Shown here: piece after piece, positions 51,905 through 63,420 of the stretch
How the letters are laid out: the number at the start of each line of letters is the position of its first letter
How positions within the stretch are numbered: position 1 is the stretch's first letter
NCBI RefSeq assembly: GCF_026213295.1
Contig: NC_079414.1
Coordinates: 9,649,984 to 9,713,983 of the forward strand
Length of the DNA stretch: 64,000 nucleotides
Origin: Gadus chalcogrammus
Taxonomy: Eukaryota > Chordata > Actinopteri > Gadiformes > Gadidae
Reading direction: 5' to 3'
Position numbers and translations under genes: made by a program
The notes under the pieces: generated by a model
Told to the model about the DNA's origin: nothing
Seen by the model: the letters and a program-made list of their open reading frames with translations, nothing else
Databases searched by the model: none

Positions 51905-52015
51905 GCAAACCACACTGAGTGTGTGTGTGAATCGTTGTGCGTGAGTAAAACACGTTTTGTGTGTGTGAATCGTTGTGTGTGAGTAAAACATGTTTTGTCT
52001 GTGTGGGGTTTTGGC
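51905..52015. repeat. Tandem duplication of about 50 bp
   Basis: GTGTGTGTGAATCGTTGTGC followed by GTGAGTAAAACACGTTTTGT occurs twice with small changes. Further right (52130-52225) is a GGGGGATGG / CCATCCCCCC inverted pair. Confidence 0.8.
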
Positions 52016-52428
52016 ATGATTCTAACTCCATAGAAAATGTAAACACCGCGGCAACCCTATGTTGCGCCGAATTGAAAAAGGAAACCGCTATAATGAAGTA
52101 GCGGTAATGTTTCCACATTAATTGATAAAATAACAGGGGATGGGAAGGGGGGATGGCTGTTTCAGAAGGGGGATGATTTTGATAATTAAAATTCCAAAGG
52201 GGATGCCATCCCCCCTCATCCCCCCTCAACTCGAGTGCTGGTCACCACCCCAAACCAGTCTGAAAAAAGAAAATAGACAATCAAAAAAAAGGCACAAGCA
52301 CTGAAAACATGGATAAGAGGAAGAGGTCCGAACTGAATGATGATTCTTCTGGTAAGTATAAGAATATAATTATATAGTAACGTTAGCTGGTACTTGCTAG
52401 CTAGTTGTTTGCTAGCAAACTCTTTTGT

Positions 52429-53115
52429 GTCACGCCTGCTGCTAAGGTTGAGGACCCAAATGCACGACACCGATTATTTTCCAAGCGGTTTTACTCACTC
52501 AAAGGGCTGCTCGGGAGGACGGCCTGGATGCCGGCTGGACTCCTCAGGTGGACGGATAGGATGCTGGCTGGACTGCTTGGGAGGGCGGCCTGGACGACGG
52601 CGGAACCAGCAGGGCAAGTCAGAAGGGCGGCCGCGCAGCTGACCAATAGGTAAAGAAACCACCTGAGGTCTGCACGATGGTTTGGCAAACCTGGGTGTGC
52701 GCAAGGGATCGCTGGACTCAGCAGGTGAACCGGACTTGGCAACGGGGAATGCGGCGGTGGGCTTGAGACTGCTGGGCTTGAGAGCGGGCTCGGTACCCGG
52801 AAGCGTTAATTGGCGGACTCGGGACTGGACTCCAGGGCTGGGACCCGGTCTGCTTCAGGGGACACTGGGAACTAGGGGAACTCCGGGGCTGGGACTCGGA
52901 CTGCTTCAGTGGAAACGGGGGACTTGGGGAATTCTTGGGGGCTGAGACTGGCCTTGATCTAGCAGCCTGAACTGGGCTGGACCTTGGAGCGAATTCAGAA
53001 TGTCTGCTGTGTCCATCTTGGCTCGATCATTCTGTCATGCCTGCTGCTAAGGTTGAGGACTCAAAATGCACGACACAAAGATTGTTTTCCAAACGACAGG
53101 TTTTTCTCACTCAAA
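52429..53115. repeat. Direct repeats (about 75 bp) bracketing a GC-rich core
   Basis: GTCACGCCTGCTGCTAAGGT-type sequence at about 52429-52505 recurs at about 53033-53112 (TGCCTGCTGCTAAGGTTGAG, TTTTCCAA, CTCACTCAAAG). Between them are imperfect GGCTGGACT / GGGCTGGGAC repeats. It could be a short LTR-like or VNTR-bearing element. No gene is supported despite several open frames. Confidence 0.6.
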
Positions 53116-54054
53116 GCTCTGGAAACATGAAACAAGAGGCACAAGGTGCACGCAACAACAGAAACAATGATCGAGCAAGGAACTGAACCAAGGCGACAAA
53201 ATACATAATTACAATTTAATAAAGGACTCATTATCCTTTGTAAAAAACCTGCAAAATGCATAATTAGCAGTTTAATAATGGGTTTATTAACCTTAATAAG
53301 CATTGTTCCATAGAGCATATTTTAATAAAGCTGTTTTAACCTTCATAAGAGAGAAGAAATGCTTGGTAAAGGATTAACAATGAGATAATAGCTATGTTAG
53401 TAAGACTCAATAAATGGGTTTGCAATTTGTTTGTTAAAAACGATAAGAAACTCATAAGACTATTATTAATGCTTTAAAGCAATCAAGTTCTTATAAAAGT
53501 CATAGAATATCACAATAAACATGTTTATTATCTTATTAACACTGATAGATAGTGTAAGAGCCATTTCCATGTTTTGTAAGTACAATGCAATTCATCAACT
53601 AGGTGGCCCTCTTGCGTTACAATTAAAGTCCATTTAGATAGAAACCATTCGCCAGGTAGATAGGTGTTGCTGCCCGGAGGAGCACATACAGTTTTTTGAC
53701 GGTTTCTACTATTCTACTGAACTCAGTCTGCTAATGAACATATTCCACTCATAAAATAACTGATTATTAGTACTACAGCCGATGTCAGGGAAACCAGGCA
53801 TAAGGATCAAGACACCTTTTCCTCACAAATGCATTTGATCTTGTGTGAATTGTAGTAGGCCTGGCCTACATTTAAATAATTACATGGAAAGTTTTAAATA
53901 CATTAAATTATTATTCATTTACATCACCTAATTTGTTATTGAAAACTCAATCTATTTGTTATGGGTAAAAACATATGCTGGACATTATGTGTCCTTGAGA
54001 ATTTATTGGCGGCGGTGTCAGTTTGACCACAATTTTAGCGCCCCCTGTAGTCAA
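53116..54054. other. AT-rich non-coding stretch
   Basis: Repeated TTAATAA-type words between 53210 and 53550; no gene or clear element. Confidence 0.5.
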
Positions 54055-54690
54055 GCGGGACAAAACTTTTTGGAGACCTTGGTGGTCCCAGGATTCTCTT
54101 TTTGAGGACTGGAGCTTTGGACATTTAGCATAAAGGGTTGAAAGTGTTGATGTCAGTTTCTGTTTGAACACACCAATGTGCACACCTGTTTTGTCTTTTG
54201 CAACTGTAATGGATTGCTTTGCAAATTCATTCAAAAATGTGGTTTTACAATAGCATGGCAATATTAGCAACTTTAGCAAGATGTCTGACCCAACCCTCAA
54301 CTTTCCACAAACACCTGTGAAACCTAAACCCCTGTGTTTTTAGGGGTGTAATCAACTGGCAGTCTATTTCAACGTTTTTAGTTTTGGTGTTGTATAAGGA
54401 TTGGATAGGGTTCAAAGGTTTGTTTAATAATGTATTGATCTATCAAAGGAACCCTTGAGTAGAGAGATTATGATTCTGTATTCATTTGGAGGCCGTAAAT
54501 TGCTCTCTGATGGACCAGTACATCAAGGCTGATGTTTCCATGCTATAGTACTGCATCAACCAGTTTTTCATGGCTGGTGTTTCCATGCTATAGTACGACA
54601 TGAATCCGTTCTTCACGGCTGGTGTTTCCATATAATTGTACGACATGAACCAGTACGACAAGACTGATTTATTCAAAGATTAGCCGAGGT
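54055..54690. repeat. GPCR-array flank block, copy d
   Basis: TCCCAGGATTCTCTTTTTGA, GTGTTGATGTCAGTTTCTGT and ATTCTGTATTCATTTGGAGG parallel blocks a to c. 54505-54665 holds four units of about 42 bp around GGCTGGTGTTTCCATGCTAT. Confidence 0.75.
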
Positions 54691-56326
54691 GGTGCTCCCT
54701 CGGCAGCGGGCAGCGAGGCCCCGGCGGGAGACAATCGCGGGAAATAATCCCTTTCTCCTCCATGTCGTGGTTCAGTCTACTTCAGATTGATGAGGACGTG
54801 GAAGAACCAGAGACGTCGGAGAACCCGACGCAGTCGTCTGAGATTCATAATATCGTGTGGAGGCGCACACAGCATTTGGCTGTGATAATATATATTATAT
54901 GATATAGATATCTATGTATGATATGATATTATTTAGATATAGCAGTGTTTCCCCTAGGATGGAGTTGCAGCAGCGGAGATGAAATTTATGTTTTTCGCGC
55001 GCACATTCTTTTATGTGCTCGCAAAGCGCACTCTGCCAGGAGGTTTCTATGTGTCTGCTGGCAACATACATACAGGACATTTGTGCACAGTAATGAGCAG
55101 GGGAAATAAGGACAGATTGAACATATTACAAGTATAATCTTTCAAAACATTATTTAACAAAAAAAATGTATATCAACAACCACCCTATACATTAAAATCC
55201 CATAACCCAAATACTACAACAATCTGGTCTCTGCCTCAAAAAGGTCTCTGCCTCAAACCGATGCATCTTCCCACTCCCTCCCCTCTCCCCATCACAAAGG
55301 TTGTAGTAGGAGCATAAGTAGGCCATGCCTCTATTGAACAAGTTTTGGGGCTCTAGAGTCAATAATGGCGACGCTACTGAAAATGTTGCTAAAAAAATGT
55401 ATATTGACATTTCTACTAAAAAGAAAGTTTCTTAAAAATAAGTAGAGATATATTTTTCAAAACATAAGGTTGCAGTAAGACCATAAAGAGCCCATGCATA
55501 TGGAAAACGTTTTAGGGATCTAGAGTCAATAATGTCAGCGCTATTGAAATTGTTCCTAAATAAAAAATCTTAAAAAATAAGATATATATTTTTAAAAACT
55601 GAAGGTTGTAGTAGGACGATGAAGAGGCCATGCCTCTATGGAACAAGTTTTGGGGCTCTAGAGTCAATAATGGCGACGCTATTGAAATTTAACCATTGTG
55701 GTCGTTTTCAGTTTTGCACTTTGCAGGCGGTCCCTAAGCTCGCGGCTGAAAGCCGACTGCTCGTAGAAGCCAAGCCGTTCGCTAAAGACGGCTCGTTTGG
55801 ATGAAAACAATGTTGTAGCTGGTTCTCTGGGTTACTACACTCAATTGTGTCGCAACAATGTTTCACTGATGATCTATTGAATCGCAAACTCCGAATCTGC
55901 GGAAGTTCCTCCGTAAATATGAAGCTCTCCTCTCCTCTTGTTAAAATAAAAAAAATTCAGCAGCGGCGGTCATATTTCAGCAGGGGCGTACCGCCGCTGC
56001 TAGGTGCATATAGGGGAAACACTGATATAGAGCTCCAGGACTCCCACCGGAGCACCCGGAGTACCCGGAGTGTTCTAGAATATTAACAGAATTTACAGGG
56101 CCACTCCCCGACCCTCCTCCTTGACCCGCCTCTCTCCTCCTCATTGGCATGAAGCTACAGACACCGAAACGGCACGTTTGGGGAAAGCTCAATGTGCGAC
56201 AGGCTCGTAGTGGCTGTAATTCTGCACCACGGCAGAATTTCGGAAGTCTTCAAATACTGTGTTAGGGGCCCACTAATATCTATATTAAAGTATCCATAAA
56301 GAAGCATGCCATGGGACCTTTAAGTA
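54690..56326. mobile_element. TTAA-target element, second copy (inverted), with an insertion
   Basis: Reverse of 24126-24700: GTTCAGTCTACTTCAGATTG, AGGCGCACACAGCATTTGGC, TGGAGCTCTATAT (complement) and the end GCATGCCATGGGACCTTTAA at 56326. The left end is truncated against the block at 54055-54690. The element at 54943-56024 sits inside it. Confidence 0.8.
54943..56024. mobile_element. CAGTGTTTCCCCTA inverted-repeat element nested in a TTAA element
   Basis: Ends CAGTGTTTCCCCTA (54943) and TAGGGGAAACACTG (ends 56024), flanked by ATATAG on both sides (54937-54942 and 56025-56030). The uninterrupted site (GAGCTCTATATCTAAATA) is in the other copy at about 24490-24508. It contains about three tandem units around AAGGTTGTAGTAGGAGCATA and TTTTGGGGCTCTAGAGTCAA (55298-55690). 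The end sequence suggests a non-autonomous hAT. Confidence 0.88.
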
Positions 56327-57439
56327 AGAGTATAGAGCCTAGACTAGTATTAAGGATATTCAGCATAGAGTGTTGAAAGTTGTTTCTGCTTGTATGTTCC
56401 AGTTATTTGTTTCTCGTGAATGTATTATGGATTGGTATGCAAACTTCTTAAAAAAATAATAAAATAGTCTGGTATGGAAATAGCTTCCAGGGTTCTGGCA
56501 GATACCAGTTTAGACGAACCCCTGGGAAATCTGAAACCTTGCTGATTTTAGCTTTAGCCAGGGACCTACTTTACATTTCATAACACATTAAATGATTTTC
56601 ACAGACTGCAGTCGTGGAAACATGCAACAACTGTTGTTTTAGAGGTGCACATTTTGACAGAGGAGCCAGGTTTGGGCGTCACACATTTAGCAATGGAAAT
56701 ATAACAATCTAGACAATTTGAAGCCGTTTGTGCTTTTAAGCCATAAATTGCACTATAATGTGAGATCGTGGCTCAAACCCCCAAAACAAAAACATAGCAG
56801 TTGGCAGCACTCATTGTTTGTGTTTTTACTACTACTACAAACACAACTTAACATTACATACATTGAAGCCACTCCTGCCACAACTGCAACAATTTCTCCT
56901 CCATTTCGCTAGTAAAGCGGAACCGTTTACTACAACTAGCAGTTTTTAACAGCCTGTCTTCCAACCTAAACAACAGAATAAATAGATGTATAGGTCATGT
57001 AAAGGTTTTGTCTTGCCAAAAACAATTGGATTGCTTAGTTTTATTCTCAATTGAAAATTAGACCTTCAAAGATAGTTTCACAATTAAAATGTATTTTGAC
57101 ACTGTTTCTAGTGATAAATGTGCCATCCCTGAAAACACTCAGCCTGCATGGTGTTTATATCAATGTCTTTGTGCTGTGTAGTTATCTTAGTTGTTGTCTT
57201 CAGTACTGTGTTATAGCAGAAAATTCGACTGCAAAAGTTATGAAAATGCACATACAATTATGTGAATATCTGAAACATACAATTTCAGATATTTTTGGGA
57301 CGGGATGAGGACAATCCCAACCACTTTGTGTCCCTTTGGTTAACGAGGCTAGGGAAACTGCTGAATTCAAGCAGCATTTATAAAAAATAAGCACAAGGAG
57401 TACAGATGGCAACCCACTGCATTTTTGCAGAGAAAACCT
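56327..57439. other. Non-coding stretch
   Basis: 56340-56640 weakly repeats the GPCR-array block (TTCAGCATAGAGTGTTGAAA, GGATTGGTATGCAAAC). No gene seen in the rest. Confidence 0.45.
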
Positions 57440-57835
57440 GAAGAAGTAAATAAACACAGGAGCTGAATGGAGACACAGTTGCAGCCTTCAAGGAACATCT
57501 GCAAGGCCTTCACTCGCAGTTGGGAAGATATTTTCCAGAATTAAACAAGGCTTTGAGTGGATCAGAAATCCATTTGGAGACCAAACACAAGCAAAATTTG
57601 TCTGCTCCAATCTTCTACCGAGAGAGGTTGATAGCATTGTGGACATCGTATCAAATGGGACACTTAAGATGACTTAAGAGAGAAATGTTCGACCAAGCAT
57701 TGGGACAACATCCAGGCTGAATATCCTGTGGACTCCAGTTTGAAGCCTGACATTGCTCTGCTGAAATCTCAGAATAAGCCACCATTCTTCCCATTAAGAT
57801 AGCATTAGAGACAGCCATGAGAGGGTAAATAGACA
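57440..57835 (+). mobile_element. hAT-Buster-like transposase fragment (SCAND3/ZBED5-like)
   Basis: Frames read AAFKEHLQGLHSQLGRYFPE then, after a shift, FEWIRNPFGDQTQAKFVCSN and VDSIVDIVSNGTLKM followed by a stop. The order 'H---L---F--YFP-L-----W-RNPF' is that of the SCAND3/ZBED5-type hAT transposase. Broken frames; remnant only. Confidence 0.6.
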
Positions 57836-59100
57836 CTTTGTATAACGTTTGTAAAACCTAATTTAATTAGGCAGATTCGTCAGGATGTAAAATTAATTGA
57901 GATGGATATATATACATATTTCTTTTTTTTAGAACAGGTGAATGAATGTGTGGGTTATGCAAATCAAAATTAATAAATCTTGGGAGGTTATTCCAAATTA
58001 GCTACCAAATGATATGTCTGTTGATTAACTACTTTGCATTACAGTCATTACTACTCATCGTGAGAGGACACAAAAAGGCCCGTGACCTCAAACCTTAGAG
58101 TAAATAGGCATAAAAGGGCGTCGGTTTCAAGTTTGACATTTCCGGTGCGTTGGAGATAGAAACTTTTGCCTAACGGCGTATAAAGACAGCTGTCACCTGT
58201 GGAGAATCATTTCATATATTAGGTCCAAAGTGGCCTGCCCCCCACTCCTTATGAAATATACAAAAATTCCTGGGCATTTGGATAGTAACTTATTTTCTTT
58301 ATGAGCTAACGGTGTGATTCTCAGATATGCGTGTTGAATTGGTAGGATGTGGGTCTGGGAAGAATTTGAGCTCAACTCTCAGAAGTGAGCCACAGGGTGA
58401 GGGGTCACGAGATTGAGCATTATCTGATTACTTGCTGCAGGGCAGATTTATAGTCTTACCTTTCCTTGAGGTTTCTTGCTCACTCCCATGTGCCTTTGAC
58501 CCCAAGGTCACCAACTAATTACATAACTTCCTGTAGGACTGGATATATAGCAGTGGAGGCTTCTCCAGTGAGGAGAGGGAGGAAGATCCTCCTTAACATT
58601 GTTGAGAATGAAAAATGTAGATTGCCCAGACTAATAATGAATCAATGCCCTTAAATATGACTACTTCAATGTCTTTGTATATGATATGTTTGTTTCCCCT
58701 CGGTAAAGGGACATTAGCACCCCCTATCGCCTATTGACATTTACTTCAGGGAGGAGGTTCCTCCCTCAGCCTCCATTGACTCCCATTCATTTCCCCGAAA
58801 GTGTGGGCGGCCGGTGAATAACAAGGGGTTCAATGGGAGAGAGGAGGAAAGTCCTCCTCTGAGTGTGTGTGACTAGCTAAGGGATCTGGATCCCGCCTAC
58901 GTCTGTTCATAGCGCATGGCTACGCTATGAACCAATAAGGAGGAGCCCTGGCTATGGAGCAGCCTGGAGGGAGGGGTTATCCCCTCAAGTCTATGCTACC
59001 AAAAACAACGAACCCACTCGTATGCCTCGACTGCGGTGCGCTACTGTATGTTTTGGTACAGTGCGGCTCTGTTCAGTTATATTGGCGTTTCCGTAGCTCG
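57836..59100. other. Non-coding stretch
   Basis: 58548-58880 holds a repeat with CAGTGGAGGCTTCTCCAGTG and GGAGGAGGTTCCTCC-like words, probably a MITE without clear ends. No gene supported. Confidence 0.4.
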
Positions 59101-59160
59101 CGGCCGGGCAGGGCTGCCCGTTGCCGGGCAGGGCTGCCCGCGGTTGGGCAGGGCTGCCCG
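59101..59160. repeat. Three 20-bp units with a GC-rich hairpin
   Basis: Exactly three 20-base units ending GGGCAGGGCTGCCCG. Each can fold as CGGGCAG/CTGCCCG (first two units) around two bases. Confidence 0.95.
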
Positions 59161-61219
59161 CGAGGAGGATTGACTTGATCTATAAATAAAGTCCCTCAAT
59201 CTTAATTGGCTTATCAACATGACCAACATTCTGAAACATCCATCAACATCCACATTTGACTCAAACAATGTTAGGCTTACAGCCCACGCAAATAGTTGTG
59301 AAGTAATGTTCTTGTTGTTCTTTTAATTGTTTGTTACTCTGACCATTCTGTTTGATATTGTGGAAAGGATGTTAGTGAATCATTCAGAGCAGTATGCATT
59401 TTAAATGGCATCACTTTTGGTCTTGTGTCTTCGTTTTTTCTTGTGTCTTTTGGTCTTGGTCTTGTGTCTTCGTCATAGCCAAATTACAACCAATGGCTTT
59501 AGTCTTTGAGGGCAAAAATAGGCCCAATGATAGGCCCAGATTTTTTTATTTAGTTTTACAAATCAAGAGTAGGCCTGAGTTGACTAATTGGCTTTGCATC
59601 CTTTCCTTCTGCCCTTGTAGTCCAAGACATGCTGCCCACCAGCTTTCAAAGTACAAAGCTGCCACTGGTGGATTTGTATCAATTCACATAATTTTTTTCT
59701 GCTACTTTGTAGTTCCCCAAAACACCCTGAAACAACTTGCGTCTCACATACTTATGCCACCATACGATATGCCACTAACAGTGCAAGTAGGCTAATGGCA
59801 ACCAAGCACAAAGTCCTTCCTCCCTCACTTACAAAAATGCCCTGAAACATATAAAAGAGACCAGACATCTCTTTCACACTCCCAAGTCATTCTTGGTCCT
59901 TGAGAATGGTGTGTTTGCATTACTTCCTGTAGGTCCATGTTGATTGATTTAAGCAGTCTTTTGAAGATCTTTTTTGTCTACCTTTTACTTTATAGATGCA
60001 TGAACATTTAAAAATATATATAATTTCCCAGATTAAACTAAATGTATTTATGAAATTAAACTTTCGCTGGATGTTTCGTCTGAAGCAAAGTGAAAATAAA
60101 CTTCTGTTGTGCATTACAAAAACGGTCAACCTAGTCCGTACTGAATCGTTCGCGTGAGATTTTTTGGACGACCTATACAAACCACCTATTCTGTCCTTTA
60201 GGTAGTACTCTACAGGATCACGTTCAGATTGGCCAGATTCAAGTCCCTAATATCAGTCTAAAAAACATCTAGAAGAATGCCAAACTGATGAGTTCACCAC
60301 GTTGCCCCATGGCCAGCCAGAGGTTGTAGTACAGACTATGTTTTGTGAGAAAATCGAATGATTGTATTCAAACATCAGTGATTTTGGTGATACAATGTCA
60401 AACCCTTCCCCTTTGGCTGAACACTTGAGTGGTGTGTAGAGTGGGTACTCTGTATGTATAGCTGAGCATCCTGCTGTTATATCTGGAACTAAATTGTATC
60501 AATAAATAAATAAGGGTTTTCCATTACACAAGCTCTTTCACAGAGATTATCATTCATGTATTGTGACGCCACACATTGCTGCCTGATGGAAAGTTAATGT
60601 TAAAAGAAAATCTGATACAGAGCTGCAGATTATATATGAAATGCCCTTGGCCAAAAATGGCAATATATGAAAATTATTCAATACAGTGGTGTTTAAACAG
60701 CACATTACTGGATGGTGCAAAGGTGAGTTGACGTCTCTTAATGTAGAATAGTCTAATCATGTCATATGTGATTAGTAGTTGGCCTTTTGTTTGATGCACC
60801 ATTAAACTAACATTTTGTGGATGCCTATCTGTTTGAGTCGTATTGATCACTGAGATAGCATTGACTTGAAAATAAGTTGAGTCCAGGTAGAAAAATAAAT
60901 GAAAAAATTATTAAATTTGCAATCGACTTTTGCCATGTTGCTGTAGCTTCGCTTGCCGCGTTTATCCGGGGGGGAGCTTCATATAATGAAGAGTAACTGG
61001 TAGCTTAGCTCCCTTCACTTGCCAACTGGCCCAGCACGGACTAGTTTTAAAAAAAACGATTACATCATTAATCTAAAATTGAATACATGCGATCTGCCAG
61101 ACAAAATAACATGACATATAAACAGGATTTTAGGGTGTACTACTTTAACATCTTATATTTTTCCTACACTTATTTCCTTTTGGTAGATCCTACCTTATTT
61201 TATCTAAAACTCAATTTAT
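59161..61219. other. Non-coding stretch
   Basis: A 133-codon + strand frame at 59394-59795 shows no domain, and its start region is a GTCTTGTGTCTTCG repeat, so it is not called. No other gene or mobile element was recognised. Confidence 0.45.
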
Positions 61220-61645
61220 TTATTTGTGGTACATTTCATTGTTACCAGGAAATTTGACGGCAAAGGTTTCCCGACTCTGAAGGTAGTGGAGTGCAGGAAG
61301 CAAACCACAACAATGAACTATAGCTAGAGCAACGTCCTCTACCTGTGGACTTATGTAATTACTCAGCAAAAAAAGCGGAACCATTGGAAGGTAGTTCATT
61401 ACAGTGATCACAGTGGTGGTCATAATGATTTGGATTGCTCTCCTCTTGGCACCAAAGCCCTCTACTCTCCTCCCGTCTCCTGGACCGGGCTGTTTCAGAG
61501 CCCACAGGACTGACACACAGCAGAACAACATCAAGGAAAAATAGAACCTTGTAAAGCCTAGCAAAGCATTATCCGTAACAGATAATGCACATTTACCGTA
61601 GCATGTATAGAATACACAAAAGGCCAGCCTCACAGATACATTTAC
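61220..61645 (-). pseudogene. GPCR partial copy (array copy 6): TM5 to C-terminus only
   Basis: The frame 61633-61220 encodes FYFSLMLFCCVSVLWALKQP, the loop GRRVEGFGAKRRAIQI, and TM6-TM7 ending VHCCGLLPALHYLQ. TM1-TM4 and the start are missing; upstream sequence is 3' flank of the next copy. NPxxY is replaced by LPALHY. Truncated by deletion or partial duplication. Confidence 0.75.
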
Positions 61646-61817
61646 TTGTTGTTTTATTAAATGGTAAAATATTTCATCTATGGAAATGAATGGACGAAAA
61701 CAAAATAAACATGTATTAAATGGAATTTACAATATGATTGCTTTGAATGTTTTTCTCATTTCTACATTTTTCCAACTACTATTCCTGGAAGATAAATTCC
61801 CAGGTCCATTTTTAAAT

Positions 61818-62639
61818 CTATTTTATTATTTTAAGGTCAGTTAAAGAAGGTAGTTTCTTTGCTCTCAGAAGGTAGAATATCGGTGATAACAGACCACAAA
61901 ACATCAATACAATTAGCGCAACATTATCTGCCGGTGTATCAAGGTTTATATTATTGTCACCTTGCAGATATATAAGCACAACATATGTAAGGTAGTTAAT
62001 TAAAGCAACCAAAATGGTCATAAAAATGATGTTGAATGCTCTCCTCTTGACTTCATAGCCCTCTGCTCTCTGTCTCCTCCCTTCTCCTGGACCGGGCTGT
62101 TTCAGAGCCCACAGGACTGACACACAGCAGAACAACATCAAGGAAAATACAACTGTGTAAAATCCTTGATACACTTTATATATGAGACGTATTATTTGTG
62201 GAAATAAGGTACAGGAAACACAAAAGGCCAGCGTGAGTAACCAGATGACAGAGCAACACATTATTTTATACCTGAGTAGTTTGTACCTGAGAAAGGTAAC
62301 AGGGTGGACCACAGCCAAATAGCGTTCCACACAAATACATCCCTGAAACAATGGGCGACAGATGTCTAGGAAACCCATGAAAAATGTGACTACTAGGTGG
62401 AGTTTGGGAGCTCCTAGGTGTGCATGCATGACATGAAATATACTCTGGAAGCAAATCAATATGTCAGAGAGGGCCAGGTTGAGGCAGTAGAAGTCTGAAG
62501 TTATGGTCTCCAGGCCTCCTCTGGCTATCAGCAACAGGACGTAGAAGTTGATGGGGGGAACCAGTAGTAGTGTAAAAACAGAGGCCGCATACAGGACCTC
62601 AGGATGCTCCAATGTTGAGGAATTGACACTGTGATTCAT
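61818..62639 (-). CDS. Intact rhodopsin-like (class A) orphan GPCR, array copy 7
   Basis: A single coding exon of 273 codons, ATG at 62637-62639, TAG at 61818-61820. It starts MNHSVNSSTLEHPEVLYAAS with two N-glycosylation sequons. Seven hydrophobic segments lie at about 15-39, 51-72, 80-104, 125-147, 158-181, 201-225 and 239-259. Landmarks are D59 (NLALSD, TM2), the E-R-Y triad at 105-107, W133 (TM4), a basic third loop GRRQRAEGYEVKRR, and S252-P253-IFY in place of NPxxY. TM6 lacks the usual proline (NYLTYV), unlike the copy at 31061 (LPYG). That suggests a separate subfamily together with the remnants at 27960 and 50160. It resembles no named receptor that I can identify. Confidence 0.87.
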   Translation of the reverse strand: MNHSVNSSTLEHPEVLYAASVFTLLLVPPINFYVLLLIARGGLETITSDFYCLNLALSDILICFQSIFHVMHAHLGAPKLHLVVTFFMGFLDICRPLFQGCICVERYLAVVHPVTFLRYKLLRYKIMCCSVIWLLTLAFCVSCTLFPQIIRLIYKVYQGFYTVVFSLMLFCCVSVLWALKQPGPGEGRRQRAEGYEVKRRAFNIIFMTILVALINYLTYVVLIYLQGDNNINLDTPADNVALIVLMFCGLLSPIFYLLRAKKLPSLTDLKIIK

Positions 62640-62694
62640 GGTTCAGGAAGGAAGTGATGTTTTGAATGACAGCTTCAGAGAATTTCACCGTGTT
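62640..62694 (-). other. 5'UTR part of receptor copy 7 with splice acceptor
   Basis: On the - strand TTCTCTTTATAG|AACACGGTG lies 55 bases before the ATG, matching the arrangement at 31925. It implies a non-coding first exon further upstream (at higher coordinates). Confidence 0.55.
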
Positions 62695-62904
62695 CTATAA
62701 AGAGAAAATACATTTTGTCATTCTGATCGTTGTAGTAGTTGCCAATGGTGGGCTGCTAGTACTTACTACAGGTAACATTTTGCTGATATATTGCATTATA
62801 GTTCAACAGGATGCAATTAATAGTTTAAAATATAGTTTACTATATTTTTGTCGAATATTAAACTATTAACTGCATTTTGATTAACTATAATGCAATATAT
62901 TTGT

Positions 62905-63420
62905 GGCTTCCTTTTACAGTACATTTCAGCTTACTTACTGGGTAAATTGTCATGTTTTACTTAGTAACGTTGCAGAACATATATGGTACAAGTTTGTGTT
63001 GATTGCAGGGAAAAGGAAATAACCAGTTACAACTTATATGGAAAGAGCCTGGTAATACCATGGAAACAAACAAGGCTTCCTTTTACAGTACTGTTTCAGC
63101 TTATTTACTGGATAAATTGTCATGTTATACTTAGTATCATGGCAGAACATATATGGTACATGTTTGGGTTGGTTGCATGAAAAAGGGAATAACCAGTTAC
63201 AACTTATATGGTAAGAGCCTGGTAATACCACGGAAACAAACAAGGCTTCCCTTTACAGTACATTTTCAGCTTACTTACTGGGTAAATTGTGATTTTTTTT
63301 TACTTAGTAACGTTGCAAAACAAATATGGTACAAGTTCCAGTTAACTGTATGGACAATGGAATTTTCTATTACAAAGGCTATGGTAAGAACATGGTAATA
63401 CCATGGAAACAAACAAGGCT
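62905..63420. repeat. About 169-bp tandem repeat, three units
   Basis: Each unit holds CTTCCTTTTACAGTAC, TTACTGG(G/A)TAAATTGTCA, AACATATATGGTACA and AACCAGTTACAACTTATATG, and ends ACCATGGAAACAAACAAGG. The first unit starts near 62908, the second near 63079, the third near 63247. Confidence 0.88.

Noticed and set aside
59394..59795. 133-codon + strand frame
   Set aside because: Its start lies in a simple GTCTTGTGTCTT repeat and the remainder shows no domain.
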